DNA from: Deltaproteobacteria bacterium
Lineage (GTDB): Bacteria > Desulfobacterota > Desulfarculia > Adiutricales > Adiutricaceae
Assembly (NCBI GenBank): GCA_031267005.1
Contig: JAIRZX010000599.1
Location: 1 to 10,411, forward strand
Direction: 5' to 3'
DNA: 10,411 bases
Shown here: in pieces, positions 1 to 6,990 of the stretch
Position numbering within the stretch: position 1 is the first letter of the stretch
How the letters are laid out: every line of letters begins with the position of its first letter
The notes under the pieces: model-generated
The model's database searches: none
What the model was told of the DNA's origin: nothing
What the model saw: only the letters and a program-made list of their open reading frames with translations
Position numbers and translations under genes: made by a program

Positions 1-90
1 CTGGAAGTCCTGGAAGTCCTGGAAGTCCTGGAAGTCCTGGAAGTCCTGGAAGTCCTGGTAGTTCTGGAAGTCCTGGAAATTTTGGAAGCT
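1..90 (+). repeat. 9-bp tandem repeat encoding collagen-like Gly-Ser-Pro
   Basis: The unit is ctggaagtc. Six perfect copies (1-54) are followed by four diverged copies (55-90), and the array probably continues left of the window. In the frame of the downstream gene the codons are GGA-AGT-CCT, giving GSP x6, then GSS, GSP, GNF and GSS. The codons are nearly identical and end in A or T, unlike the GC-ending codons of the rest of the gene, which suggests recent expansion. A second frame (Leu-Glu-Val) is open until a TAG at 118-120, so the gene assignment of this tract is likely but not certain. Confidence 0.9.
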
Positions 91-2990
91 CAGGAGGCGC
101 AGCCGGTTCCGGTTCCTTAGCCGTCCTCAACGATCGGAGCAAGCCGGGCGGAGGCAACGGCGGGACCGATTGGACGGGCGCTCCTCAGGGAGAAGGGGTT
201 GGCGCATCCCCCGCCGCGGGCAAGTCTTCCTGCGGGGCCTTTCGCGGCCTTGAGCCCATGGGAGCCCTCCTCCTGTTGGGTTTTTCCGTGTCGCTCTTAT
301 GGTCGGCCGCCTGGCCGGGGGCCAGGCTCATCATATGGACGCACACGGCAACCGACTACAACGCGTGGCCGCTCATGGCCGACCTGATGCTGGGCGTCCT
401 TTCCGGCGGCGGCCTGGAGGCGCTGCCTCGCTTCGAGTGGCTCGCCTTCGACGCGCCGGGTACGGTGTCGCTTATCGGCATGCTGGCCGCGGCCAAGGGA
501 GGCCAGGCCCTTTGGTCGGCGCCCTGGACTTTGTGCCTGATAACCGCTCTCGTCGCCTCCGGGGCATGTTACATGGCGCGGCTTGTCAGTCCCCGCTCCG
601 TGGCGGGCCCCCTGCTGGCCTCCATGGGGCTCGTTTGCGGCTGGCTCGTGAGTTCACTGGCGGCCAAAGGCATGTTCAGCGAGCTCATGGCGATCTTCGG
701 GATGCTCGCGGCCATGCGGGAGGCCTTCTCTCCGCGCTGCGGCTCGAAGCCGGCAAGCGATCTGGCGAGAAGGATTTTCTTCCCGTGCGCCCTGATTCTC
801 CTGTGCTCCCCGGCAAGCTTCCCTGGGCTGTTTGCGTTTATCCTGTTCGCCTCTATAGTTTCTGGCGTCTTTGATCCTGAAAGGGCGGCGGCTTCTCAGG
901 AGGGCCAAGACCGCTCGGAGGCTATGGAAAATGCGGAGGCAATCGGCGGCGCGGAGTTAACGGAAGGACCGGAAGGACAGAAAGGAGCAGATGGACCGGA
1001 AGGACCGGAGCGAACGGGGGGACCGGAGCGAACGGAGGGACCGGAGCGAACGGAGGGACCGGAGCGAACGGAGGGACCGGAGCGAACGGAGGGACCGGAG
1101 CGAACGGAAGGACCGGAGCGAACGGAAGGACCGGAGCGAACTGGGGGACCGGAGCGAACGGAGGGAAGGGAGGGCGCTGACTCCCTAGCCGCGACGGCGC
1201 GTGGTCGGGGAAGCTCGGAAAAAGTGTACGCCGTGAAGGCCGCTGGACGGGAAAGCCAGTCCGCAAGGCGCCCTGGGCTCGTGAAGGAGCGGCGAAACGT
1301 CCGTTTCGGCCCGAAAGGACCCGGAGGGCTGAAGACGGGCCGTTGCCGGGCAACGCTGGCCAACGGCAAATCCCCCCGCCTCTCCGGTTGCCTCGCGGGC
1401 GCCTCCGGAGCTCTCCTTGCCGGGGCCGCAAGCCTTATCTTGTATCCGGCTTTGGCTTACTACGCCTTCGAGCGCGCTGGCGAGCCGGTCGTGACGGGAG
1501 CCGGGCCTGTCCTCGCCCAGCTGAACGCCTGGCTGCTTTCAGGGATCCCGCTGTACGCCGACTTCTTCATACGGGGATACGGGAGCTGGAGCCCGTGGCC
1601 CTATACGGCGCTTGCGGCCGCGGCGCTGGCGTTCCTGGCGCTGGCCGCGAGGCGGGCCGCGCGCGGGAGGGAGGACGGCTCCTCCCGGGCGGCCGCCGTC
1701 GGCGTCGTCTACGTCGCCAGTCTCTCCGCGTACTGCGCCGCGTCATATTCTGCGGGGAACTCCTCCCTGGCGTGGATGTTTGGAGTTTCTGCCGCGTTGC
1801 CCATGTCGGCAGCGCTTCCCGCGCTGGCGCTCGCGGCGCTCGGGCGTCCCGGCGGCCCGGCCCCGGGGCGGGCCCCGGGGGATGCGCCCGCCCTTGTCCC
1901 GGAAGGGGCGGCGGGCAAGCCGCTGGGAGCGCCAAGCGGCGCGGCTGGCGGTTCCGGCCGTTCAAAAAGGGCGCTCCCGCCGGGTTCCGAGGGCTACGGG
2001 TTGGGCTGGGCCAACGGGCTCAAGGTGGTTTACGAGGAGATTCTGGTTTGGGCCCTGGCGCCGGCCGCCGCGGCCTGCGCCGTCTGGGCCTGTTTCATGT
2101 TCGCGATGCCGCTGGACATTCTTCCTGGCAGGGCCTTCGGGGTCGTTTCCGGCGAAGCGCTCGCGGTGCAGGCGCGGGAAGCCGCGGCCGCCGTGCGTCC
2201 GGGGGTCGGCCTCGGGATAGACATGGGGGACCCGAACGCCTACATGATGGCCCTCTCGGTGGCCGCCTCGAGGAAGGGCGCGGCCTTGAAGCTGGCCCTC
2301 GCCCCCCGGGCGGGGGACGGGCTTAGGGCCGGGGACGCGCGCAACGGGCGGCCGGAAGAGTTCGTGCGTTACGGGGACATGGCAAAGGTCCTGGAGGGGG
2401 CGGGATTCGTCCTGACCGACCGGGACTGGCCGGGTTTAGTTAACGGCACTCCCCCCCGCAGGGAGCTCGACAAGCTCGCGCTCGTGAGCCGAGCCAGGAT
2501 AGAGTCGAAGGGCTGGGTGTCCTTCAACGGGCTTTCGCCTTACGGCCGCGAGGTGATGGGGAGGCATGTACTGGCCAGGATCCGCCTGCCGCAGGCATTG
2601 CGGACGGCCCCTGGCGCCGTGTTCTACGCCAGGCTCGCCGATTACGGAAGTTCGGGCGTTTGCCCTTCAACCGACCAGTCGGTCGCGTTGGAACTGTCCG
2701 GAGGCGGCATTTCCCGTGTACGCGATGCGCCTCTGGATAACGTAACCGTCGCCGTAGAGCCGGACATGCTCGCGAAAGGCGAACTGCGGGTCCATATGGT
2801 CCTGCCGGAGATCTGCGGGAACGGCCGGTTCGGCGAGGCCTCCGGTCCTGACGGGTATGCCGGAACGGACGGCAACGGGGGAATCCTCGTTTCAGACGGG
2901 CCAGGGGGATCCTGCGGCCCTCTGAAATGCCGGATGGTATTGGAAAGCCTGGAGGTGTTCCCGGTGAGTCCCGATCAGGGCGTTGAGTAA
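1..2990 (+). CDS. Large multi-pass membrane protein with collagen-like and GPERTE repeat tracts, unknown function (5' partial)
   Basis: The reading frame is open from base 3 to the TAA at 2988-2990 (995 codons), so the gene probably starts left of the window. The first in-frame ATG (258) has no Shine-Dalgarno in front of it. Numbering from that Met: before it lie ten Gly-X-Y triplets, mostly GSP, then a Gly/Ser-rich tail. Hydrophobic segments lie near 2-19, 88-108, 116-136, 140-153 and 173-204. A charged linker (205-370) carries nine GPERTE/G units at 249-302. More membrane segments lie near 376-404, 447-464, 478-495, 503-529 and 593-619. A mostly soluble C-terminal domain of about 290 residues follows, with Cys at 808, 853, 886 and 891. 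I do not recognise the family. A polytopic protein with acidic residues in its first loop and a soluble C-terminus would fit a GT-C-type glycosyltransferase, but no diagnostic motif is visible. An alternative reading is a shorter protein starting at 258. High GC at third codon positions supports real coding. Confidence 0.75.
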   Translation, partial: GSPGSPGSPGSPGSPGSPGSSGSPGNFGSSGGAAGSGSLAVLNDRSKPGGGNGGTDWTGAPQGEGVGASPAAGKSSCGAFRGLEPMGALLLLGFSVSLLWSAAWPGARLIIWTHTATDYNAWPLMADLMLGVLSGGGLEALPRFEWLAFDAPGTVSLIGMLAAAKGGQALWSAPWTLCLITALVASGACYMARLVSPRSVAGPLLASMGLVCGWLVSSLAAKGMFSELMAIFGMLAAMREAFSPRCGSKPASDLARRIFFPCALILLCSPASFPGLFAFILFASIVSGVFDPERAAASQEGQDRSEAMENAEAIGGAELTEGPEGQKGADGPEGPERTGGPERTEGPERTEGPERTEGPERTEGPERTEGPERTEGPERTGGPERTEGREGADSLAATARGRGSSEKVYAVKAAGRESQSARRPGLVKERRNVRFGPKGPGGLKTGRCRATLANGKSPRLSGCLAGASGALLAGAASLILYPALAYYAFERAGEPVVTGAGPVLAQLNAWLLSGIPLYADFFIRGYGSWSPWPYTALAAAALAFLALAARRAARGREDGSSRAAAVGVVYVASLSAYCAASYSAGNSSLAWMFGVSAALPMSAALPALALAALGRPGGPAPGRAPGDAPALVPEGAAGKPLGAPSGAAGGSGRSKRALPPGSEGYGLGWANGLKVVYEEILVWALAPAAAACAVWACFMFAMPLDILPGRAFGVVSGEALAVQAREAAAAVRPGVGLGIDMGDPNAYMMALSVAASRKGAALKLALAPRAGDGLRAGDARNGRPEEFVRYGDMAKVLEGAGFVLTDRDWPGLVNGTPPRRELDKLALVSRARIESKGWVSFNGLSPYGREVMGRHVLARIRLPQALRTAPGAVFYARLADYGSSGVCPSTDQSVALELSGGGISRVRDAPLDNVTVAVEPDMLAKGELRVHMVLPEICGNGRFGEASGPDGYAGTDGNGGILVSDGPGGSCGPLKCRMVLESLEVFPVSPDQGVE
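1002..1163 (+). repeat. 18-bp tandem repeat, 9 units, encoding GPERTE
   Basis: Nine contiguous 18-bp units of ggaccggagcgaacggag type. Units 1 and 8 end GPERTG and the other seven GPERTE. Third-position differences (gag or gaa, acg or act) are few, so the array is young. It lies in the charged linker between the two membrane bundles of the large membrane protein and is preceded by related Gly-Pro-Glu triplets (960-1001). Because 18 is a multiple of 3, copy-number change would keep the frame. Confidence 0.95.
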
Positions 2991-2995
2991 GAGTT

Positions 2996-3035
2996 GACGA
3001 AATATCAGTTTTGTCGCGCAGACGAAATATTAGTT
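2996..3035 (+). repeat. Direct repeat pair gacgaaatat(c/t)agtt
   Basis: Two 15-bp copies at 2996-3010 and 3021-3035 differ by one base and start 25 bp apart, just after the stop of the membrane-protein gene. The first copy can also pair with TTTTGTC at 3009-3015 as a weak 7-bp stem. This could be a protein-binding pair or chance in AT-rich DNA. Confidence 0.6.
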
Positions 3036-3091
3036 AGCAAAAAAATAACAACAAATATTTTACCCCGTCTTGATAACTGCATGTCAAGATT

Positions 3092-3125
3092 CCGGTATTG
3101 TATTGTATAGGCAATATAATACTGG
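3092..3125. repeat. 14-bp imperfect palindrome containing TATAAT
   Basis: The left arm (3092-3105) pairs with the right arm (3112-3125) over 14 positions around the 6-nt loop tatagg. Twelve are Watson-Crick pairs and two are G-U. The right arm holds TATAAT (3115-3120), a perfect -10 hexamer, but no good -35 lies 16-18 bp upstream and no convincing gene follows. It may be an operator, a transcript hairpin or a remnant of a mobile sequence. Confidence 0.55.
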
Positions 3126-4274
3126 GACCGATGAAGAAGGGGAGAGCGAGTTTGCGGGGCCGGGGCCTGCCCTCTTCGCGCGCGCCAATCCTTTTCGCCA
3201 TAGGGCGCATCGGATCTCCGTGTCGTTCAGCTTCCCCATACCGAACCTCTAACATTCCGGACGCTCGGCAAAACACGGTCCGGACGGGCGGTATTGTTAC
3301 TGGTTTTTTTTATGAAATAACATTCAGAATGGGGCAAGGACGTTGAAAAATTTATCTTTGCAAAATATTCATCAAAGCTGAAAATCGCGTGCCTGTTAAC
3401 CTCTGGTTCCACTGAGAAAAGTCAGCTGCCCCCCCCCTTCCCCGAAGTCGCATCCCTCCCCCGGCCTTTCCCGCGCGTCGGGCCCGAGCCGAGCCTCAGT
3501 CCTTACGCGCCCTGTCCCGGTTTGACTCGTTCAAGCCGCGGTTGACTGACGTGCCCTGCCGGGTTCCCCGAAGCATGCCGAAACGCCCGGGCTTCCCTTC
3601 CTCCCAGAGTCGCCCGCGTTTCCCCGCCGAGGGCCTTCCGGCCGCCTCCGAGGGGGATCTCCCGGCGTCAGTCCGACGCGTATTTGATTGGTTGACGCTA
3701 AATCCTTTTCTTTAATTATCTCCCAAAACTCAAGCCGGAGGCTGGTTTTGCCGACCGCCCAAAGAGGCTCTCGCCGTCTCGGGCGTTGCCTGACGGTCGC
3801 AAGCGACCGACGGAAGGGAATGATTCGGGCCTCAGGGCCCGTCGGCATTGCCGGGAGGCGGCCGGCGGACGGGCTGCGCCCCTTTGCTCCCGTGCGCCGT
3901 GAAAGCCAGCGGGAGGCGAGGGAGGCCTTCCGCGACGCCGGGAACCCCAGTGCGCTTCCGAAGGAATTCGCCTAAGGATCAACTCCAGAAGCCCGCCCCC
4001 CTTCCCGGGCCAACCGGATCCGTCCCCTTCAGTCCGCAGGGTATCCCGGAACCGCCCTTTCCCCGGCAGGGCCCAAAGCAGTCTGGCTTCTTCGGGACGT
4101 CTGCCCTTAACGCCGCGGCGGCAAATCGGAACTGTGCGCGTCCGGGGAGGGGCGCTGACCCCATGCGCCGACTCCCTCAGCCAAAGGCGTCCCGGTCCCT
4201 GCGGTTCGGCTTTCCCCCGGTCGGCGGAAGGGGCGGTGCGCCGGAAACGGGGAACGCAGAACTCAAAGGACGCC

Positions 4275-4290
4275 TGAAAAAAGGCGTGTC
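4275..4290 (-). terminator. Weak hairpin downstream of the AAA-ATPase gene
   Basis: Read on the minus strand, arms near 4285-4290 and 4270-4275 (ACGCC and GGCGT) flank a loop containing TTTTTT, about 20 bases past the stop. The T-run is in the loop, not after the stem, so this is not a canonical intrinsic terminator. It is the nearest terminator-like structure to the gene's end. Confidence 0.2.
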
Positions 4291-4309
4291 CCTCAGGAAG
4301 GGGGCTTGC

Positions 4310-6100
4310 CTACCCCAAGCCGCCCCCGGGTGGGGGCGGGGGGGTTACGCATGTCCCGTCCTTAAACTTTAAGGCCGTCTCGCGCCCGTTCCTTTTGAAG
4401 ATGCAGCCCACGATGTTCCTCTCCGCCTTTCCGACGGCAAGCGAAACCAGGACGGGCGTTTCCGAGGCGCCTCCGTAACCCCTCCGGTGAATCTGGTCCA
4501 TTCCGGCCCTTGCCGCCCTGGCCGCCCACTTGGCGTTTTTCGCGACTTTCAGTTCCAGGACGTACGTCAGGGATCCGCGGACAACCTCCAGATCCATACG
4601 TCGGTGGTTCACAGGTTTCTCGGGGATGACTGTAGCCCCGGCCATCCACAGGCAGGCTTGCACCAATGAACGGTAGTAGTGCTCGCCCTTTTCTTTTTGC
4701 AGCTTCTCCGCCAGCTTCGCCGCCTCGCTCTCGTCCGACGGTTCAAGGCTTTCCGATCCGGATATCTTGCCGATGATTTTCTTGAGCGAGCTGAGCAGCG
4801 GAACTCTGTTCGCGTCCAAGCGATCGAGGTAATGAATGCCCGCAAGAAGTTTAATTAAGGCGTTAACCATTCCGCCGATATCGCCGGATGCCAGTCGGGC
4901 GCCCAGTTTCCGTCCTGATTTGCCGACGGCCCCCCAGTCTGAGGTGAAATTTTCCAAAAACAGCGTTGAAACCGCCTCTCGCACCTCGCTGTTGGGATAA
5001 TCCAGGAGATACGCCCCGTTTTCTGTGGCGCGGAGGGTAAGGTAGCCTGATTGGTAGAGGAACCCTTCAGGCGATGTGGCATCAATTTCCCCGGGAGCAC
5101 TAGCTTGGCTGTAGTTCATTTCCTGGCCCTGGAACTGGTCAACCGTAAGCTCCTTATCCCGCAGGAATTTCCTGACGACGGTGTTAGATCCTGATTCCAT
5201 CCAAAAGTTTCCGAATTTTCTTGCCTTGAAGAACGAAAGGACTGAAAAAGGGTTGTACACCTCGCTTTCCCCGTCAAAGGAAAAGCCGTCGTAATATTCC
5301 TTGAGTTTATTTAGAAGCCCTTCTTCGCTCATATTGAGCTCAAGGGCGGTGCGGGTTATGAAAGGAGCGAAATACGTCTTTAGTTCTTCATGGGTGTAGC
5401 CCATGAAAGCGCTGAAATCTGGAAAAAGGGAAATATCCAGGAGGTTGTTGAGTTTGGAAAACACGCCAATTCTGGAAAACTTAGTGACTCCTGTAATGAA
5501 GGCGAACTTGATATGTTCTTCTTCAACTTTTATACGCGTGTAAAATTCTTGCATTACGTTCCGCGTATCGGAAAGCAATTTCTGATCAGAAGTAAACTTG
5601 TCCCTGCCGATAATGTCTATGACGGGAGCGTCGTACTCATCCAAAAGGAGGACTGTCTTTTGGCCGCTCTCCTCATGGACGTCCTGAATAATACTAGAAA
5701 AGGCTTTTGCGTAATTAGAGCTACGCACTGATACTTGATGCCGCTTGGCAACAATTTCAAGAAGACCCATGATTTCGTCTTGTAAGTTTTCCTTGCTGTC
5801 GCTGCCCGCCACAGCGGACATGTCAAGCCTGATGACTGGGCAGACTACAAAATTAGGGGAGCACGTATATTTTCCGGCAACAAGTCCCTGGAAAAGATCT
5901 TTGCGCCCCGAGTAGAAGGCATCGAGCATATGCACAGTAAGGGACTTGCCGAAACGGCGGGGCCGGGCGCAAAAGATGAACTTGCCTGCTTTTTCAAGCT
6001 CAGTGATATACTTAGTCTTGTCAACGTAGACTGCATGTTTTTCCCTAAGGTCTTCAAAGTCCGCCAGCCCTAGGGGAAGAACGGGTAAATCCTGGGTCAT
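4310..6100 (-). CDS. AAA-ATPase_like / PDDEXK_9 domain protein
   Basis: This belongs to the AAA-ATPase_like (PF09820) plus PDDEXK_9 (PF08011, formerly DUF1703) family, common in anaerobes, often multicopy, with no settled function. Numbered from a TTG at 6130: residues 16-39 hold the N-terminal block (PLGLADFEDLREKHAVYVDK), 57-64 the family's Walker A form RPRRFGKS, and 160-170 the Walker B VLLLDEYDAPV. TGVTKFSRIGVFSKLNNLLD lies at 213-232. The C-terminal nuclease-like domain (about 484-575) keeps D513 and the E526-x-K528 pair. I chose the ATG at 6098-6100 because it places the N-terminal block at the usual distance from the start; the frame extends to the TTG at 6130, and neither start has a Shine-Dalgarno. 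GC is uneven: 25/60 at 5401-5460 against 39/60 at 4441-4500, suggesting acquired DNA. The C-terminus ends in an odd Pro5-Gly3 tail. No partner gene is adjacent. Confidence 0.93.
   Translation of the reverse strand: MTQDLPVLPLGLADFEDLREKHAVYVDKTKYITELEKAGKFIFCARPRRFGKSLTVHMLDAFYSGRKDLFQGLVAGKYTCSPNFVVCPVIRLDMSAVAGSDSKENLQDEIMGLLEIVAKRHQVSVRSSNYAKAFSSIIQDVHEESGQKTVLLLDEYDAPVIDIIGRDKFTSDQKLLSDTRNVMQEFYTRIKVEEEHIKFAFITGVTKFSRIGVFSKLNNLLDISLFPDFSAFMGYTHEELKTYFAPFITRTALELNMSEEGLLNKLKEYYDGFSFDGESEVYNPFSVLSFFKARKFGNFWMESGSNTVVRKFLRDKELTVDQFQGQEMNYSQASAPGEIDATSPEGFLYQSGYLTLRATENGAYLLDYPNSEVREAVSTLFLENFTSDWGAVGKSGRKLGARLASGDIGGMVNALIKLLAGIHYLDRLDANRVPLLSSLKKIIGKISGSESLEPSDESEAAKLAEKLQKEKGEHYYRSLVQACLWMAGATVIPEKPVNHRRMDLEVVRGSLTYVLELKVAKNAKWAARAARAGMDQIHRRGYGGASETPVLVSLAVGKAERNIVGCIFKRNGRETALKFKDGTCVTPPPPPGGGLG
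4320..4339. repeat. 8-bp GC-only hairpin at the 3' end of the AAA-ATPase gene
   Basis: CCGCCCCC (4320-4327) and GGGGGCGG (4332-4339) form a perfect 8-bp stem with a GGGT loop. It encodes the unusual Pro-Gly C-terminal tail of the AAA-ATPase gene and lies just before its stop at 4310-4312. It may act as a transcript 3'-end structure that has become part of the coding sequence. Confidence 0.6.
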
Positions 6101-6162
6101 TTGGTTCGCATTCCGGCTTTGGTCCTTCAAGATAGTGGAGGCGTCAGCATTGCCCTTTTTTG

Positions 6163-6191
6163 TTTATACTAAATTCATGATTTAAGTTCAA
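6163..6191 (-). promoter_or_regulatory. Sigma70-like promoter of the AAA-ATPase gene
   Basis: On the minus strand, TTGAAC (6191-6186) is followed by a 17-bp spacer and TATAAA (6168-6163). Both hexamers are near consensus with optimal spacing. Transcription would begin near 6156, about 25 nt before the TTG at 6130 and 55 nt before the ATG at 6100. This is the clearest promoter in the window and implies independent transcription of the gene. Confidence 0.65.
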
Positions 6192-6402
6192 TCCTAGGAG
6201 TTTTCAGTGGGTTTCTGCGTCGCGGCCCCCCAGGGCGGGATCAAGCCAGCCCGGCTGGCGCGCCGCCGAATCCCGCTGTTTCGGACAGACCGGCTTGTGG
6301 CGAAGTTTATGCCGCCAATTCCCGAAGGTAGGGTCCGCGCGGAGCAGCCCCTAATAATTGATTCAATTGCGAAAACCCTCCCCTCTCATCCGCCAGCATT
6401 AG

Positions 6403-6615
6403 GGACCCGGAGAGCGACGGCAAACCAAACGCAACGGCTTTGGTCGCACGTATCAGATCACTGGCTCAGGGAGGGCGCGCTTCCGTGCCAGGCTGGAGTC
6501 GATACTTAGGGAAGACGAGAGGGGGGGGGGCGTGAGCAGGAGCGAGGAAGCCCGAGCCCTGATAAGGGATACTTCGTGGGAGGAGCTGGGTTTTCTCAGC
6601 GGAATTAACCTCTAA
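6403..6615 (+). pseudogene. Possible gene relic (3' end of an unidentified gene)
   Basis: After a TAG at 6400-6402 this frame is open for 70 codons to a TAA at 6613-6615, without an ATG. The later part looks protein-like: RARLESILREDERGGG, then VSRSEEARALIRDTSWEELG, then FLSGINL. A run of ten G (6521-6530) lies inside. A GTG at 6532 is the only likely internal start. The stop codon falls within the second unit of the heptamer array, so the repeat may have replaced or trimmed the original 3' flank. I cannot name the parent family; chance openness in GC-rich DNA remains possible. Confidence 0.3.
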
Positions 6616-6724
6616 CCTCTAACCTCTATCATCTAACTTCTAACTTCTAACTTCTAACTTCTAACTTTTAACTTCTAACTTCTAACTTCTAACTTCAAAC
6701 TTCAAACTTCTAACTTCAAACTTT
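6606..6724. repeat. Heptamer tandem repeat, 17 copies of taacttc type
   Basis: Seventeen contiguous 7-bp units run from 6606. The first three read taacctc, the fourth tatcatc, most of the rest taacttc, and later ones aaacttc. No ORF runs through usefully because taa recurs and 7 is not a multiple of 3, so the array is non-coding. Heptamer arrays are known in other bacteria, for example the STRR sequences of heterocystous cyanobacteria. It sits between a gene relic and a small ORF. Confidence 0.95.
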
Positions 6725-6728
6725 TTAA

Positions 6729-6749
6729 TTTTATATTTTATATTTTATA
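6729..6749. repeat. Three copies of ttttata continuing the 7-bp period
   Basis: Directly after the taacttc array, ttttata occurs three times in tandem, also with a 7-bp period but a different sequence. The AT-rich stretch could serve as promoter-like or easily melted DNA for the small ORF at 6790. Confidence 0.75.
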
Positions 6750-6768
6750 TTCCAAATTCGAAATTACA

Positions 6769-6784
6769 TACGCTGTAAAGCGTA
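6769..6784. repeat. Small perfect hairpin TACGCT-GTAA-AGCGTA
   Basis: A 6-bp perfect stem with a 4-nt loop lies five bases before the ATG of the small ORF at 6790, occupying the place of a ribosome binding site. Confidence 0.4.
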
Positions 6785-6789
6785 ATGGC

Positions 6790-6930
6790 ATGAAGTTACG
6801 TATCGACAAAGCAAATTGTCTGCGGCATACGGTTAGGAGCGAGTTCGCTGTCGAGCTTTGGTTCAATGGGGATTGGAAAGCCAGGTTTATGGGCCGCTGG
6901 CGGGATGTCAAAGGCATCTGGAAAGTTTAG
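6790..6930 (+). CDS. Small hypothetical protein, 46 aa
   Basis: ATG at 6790-6792 to TAG at 6928-6930. The product begins MKLRIDKANCLRHTVRSEF and is rich in Trp and basic residues toward its end (FNGDWKARFMGRWRDVKG). The sequence looks more protein-like than the other intergenic frames and is lower in GC than its flanks. I do not recognise it. No clear Shine-Dalgarno precedes the ATG; a small hairpin sits there instead. It could be a real small gene in the AT-rich island, a fragment of a degraded larger gene, or chance. Confidence 0.3.
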   Translation: MKLRIDKANCLRHTVRSEFAVELWFNGDWKARFMGRWRDVKGIWKV

Positions 6931-6990
6931 AGACAAAGGTGATTCGCGGTATCGGAGACAGGGGGCACGCGGCGGGATGCGGGGGGGCGG

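Larger units (their letters stand above)
2991..4309. other. 1.3-kb intergenic region without a convincing gene
   Basis: Positions 2991-3120 and 3290-3400 are AT-rich islands; the rest is GC-rich with poly-C runs (around 3429). ORFs on both strands here are short, Arg/Pro/Gly-rich, lack ribosome sites and match no family I know. One stretch, 3329-3424 plus strand, reads as a plausible protein fragment (SEWGKDVEKFIFAKY and onward) but has a stop just upstream and no start. A weak promoter-like TTGACG (3692-3697) with ATTATC 17 bp downstream is visible. No tRNA or rRNA is seen. Confidence 0.6.

Noticed and set aside
896..1431. Ser/Pro/Arg-rich minus-strand frames over the 18-bp repeat
   Set aside because: The repeat length is a multiple of 3, so several frames stay open. 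The plus frame joins two long membrane regions and is the credible one.
3303..3310. T8 run as an intrinsic terminator
   Set aside because: No GC-rich stem directly precedes the run, only a 3-4 bp weak pairing.
3329..3424. Protein-like fragment on the plus strand (VEKFIFAKYSSK region)
   Set aside because: A stop lies just upstream, there is no start codon, and it runs into poly-C DNA. It is too short to call a relic with any confidence.
3848..4372. 174-codon plus-strand frame in the intergenic region
   Set aside because: Low-complexity Pro/Arg/Gly-rich sequence with no ribosome site; it runs into the AAA-ATPase gene antisense.
6207..6509. 100-codon plus-strand frame
   Set aside because: No ribosome site and basic low-complexity composition. 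It overlaps the more protein-like frame at 6403-6615, and neither has family support.
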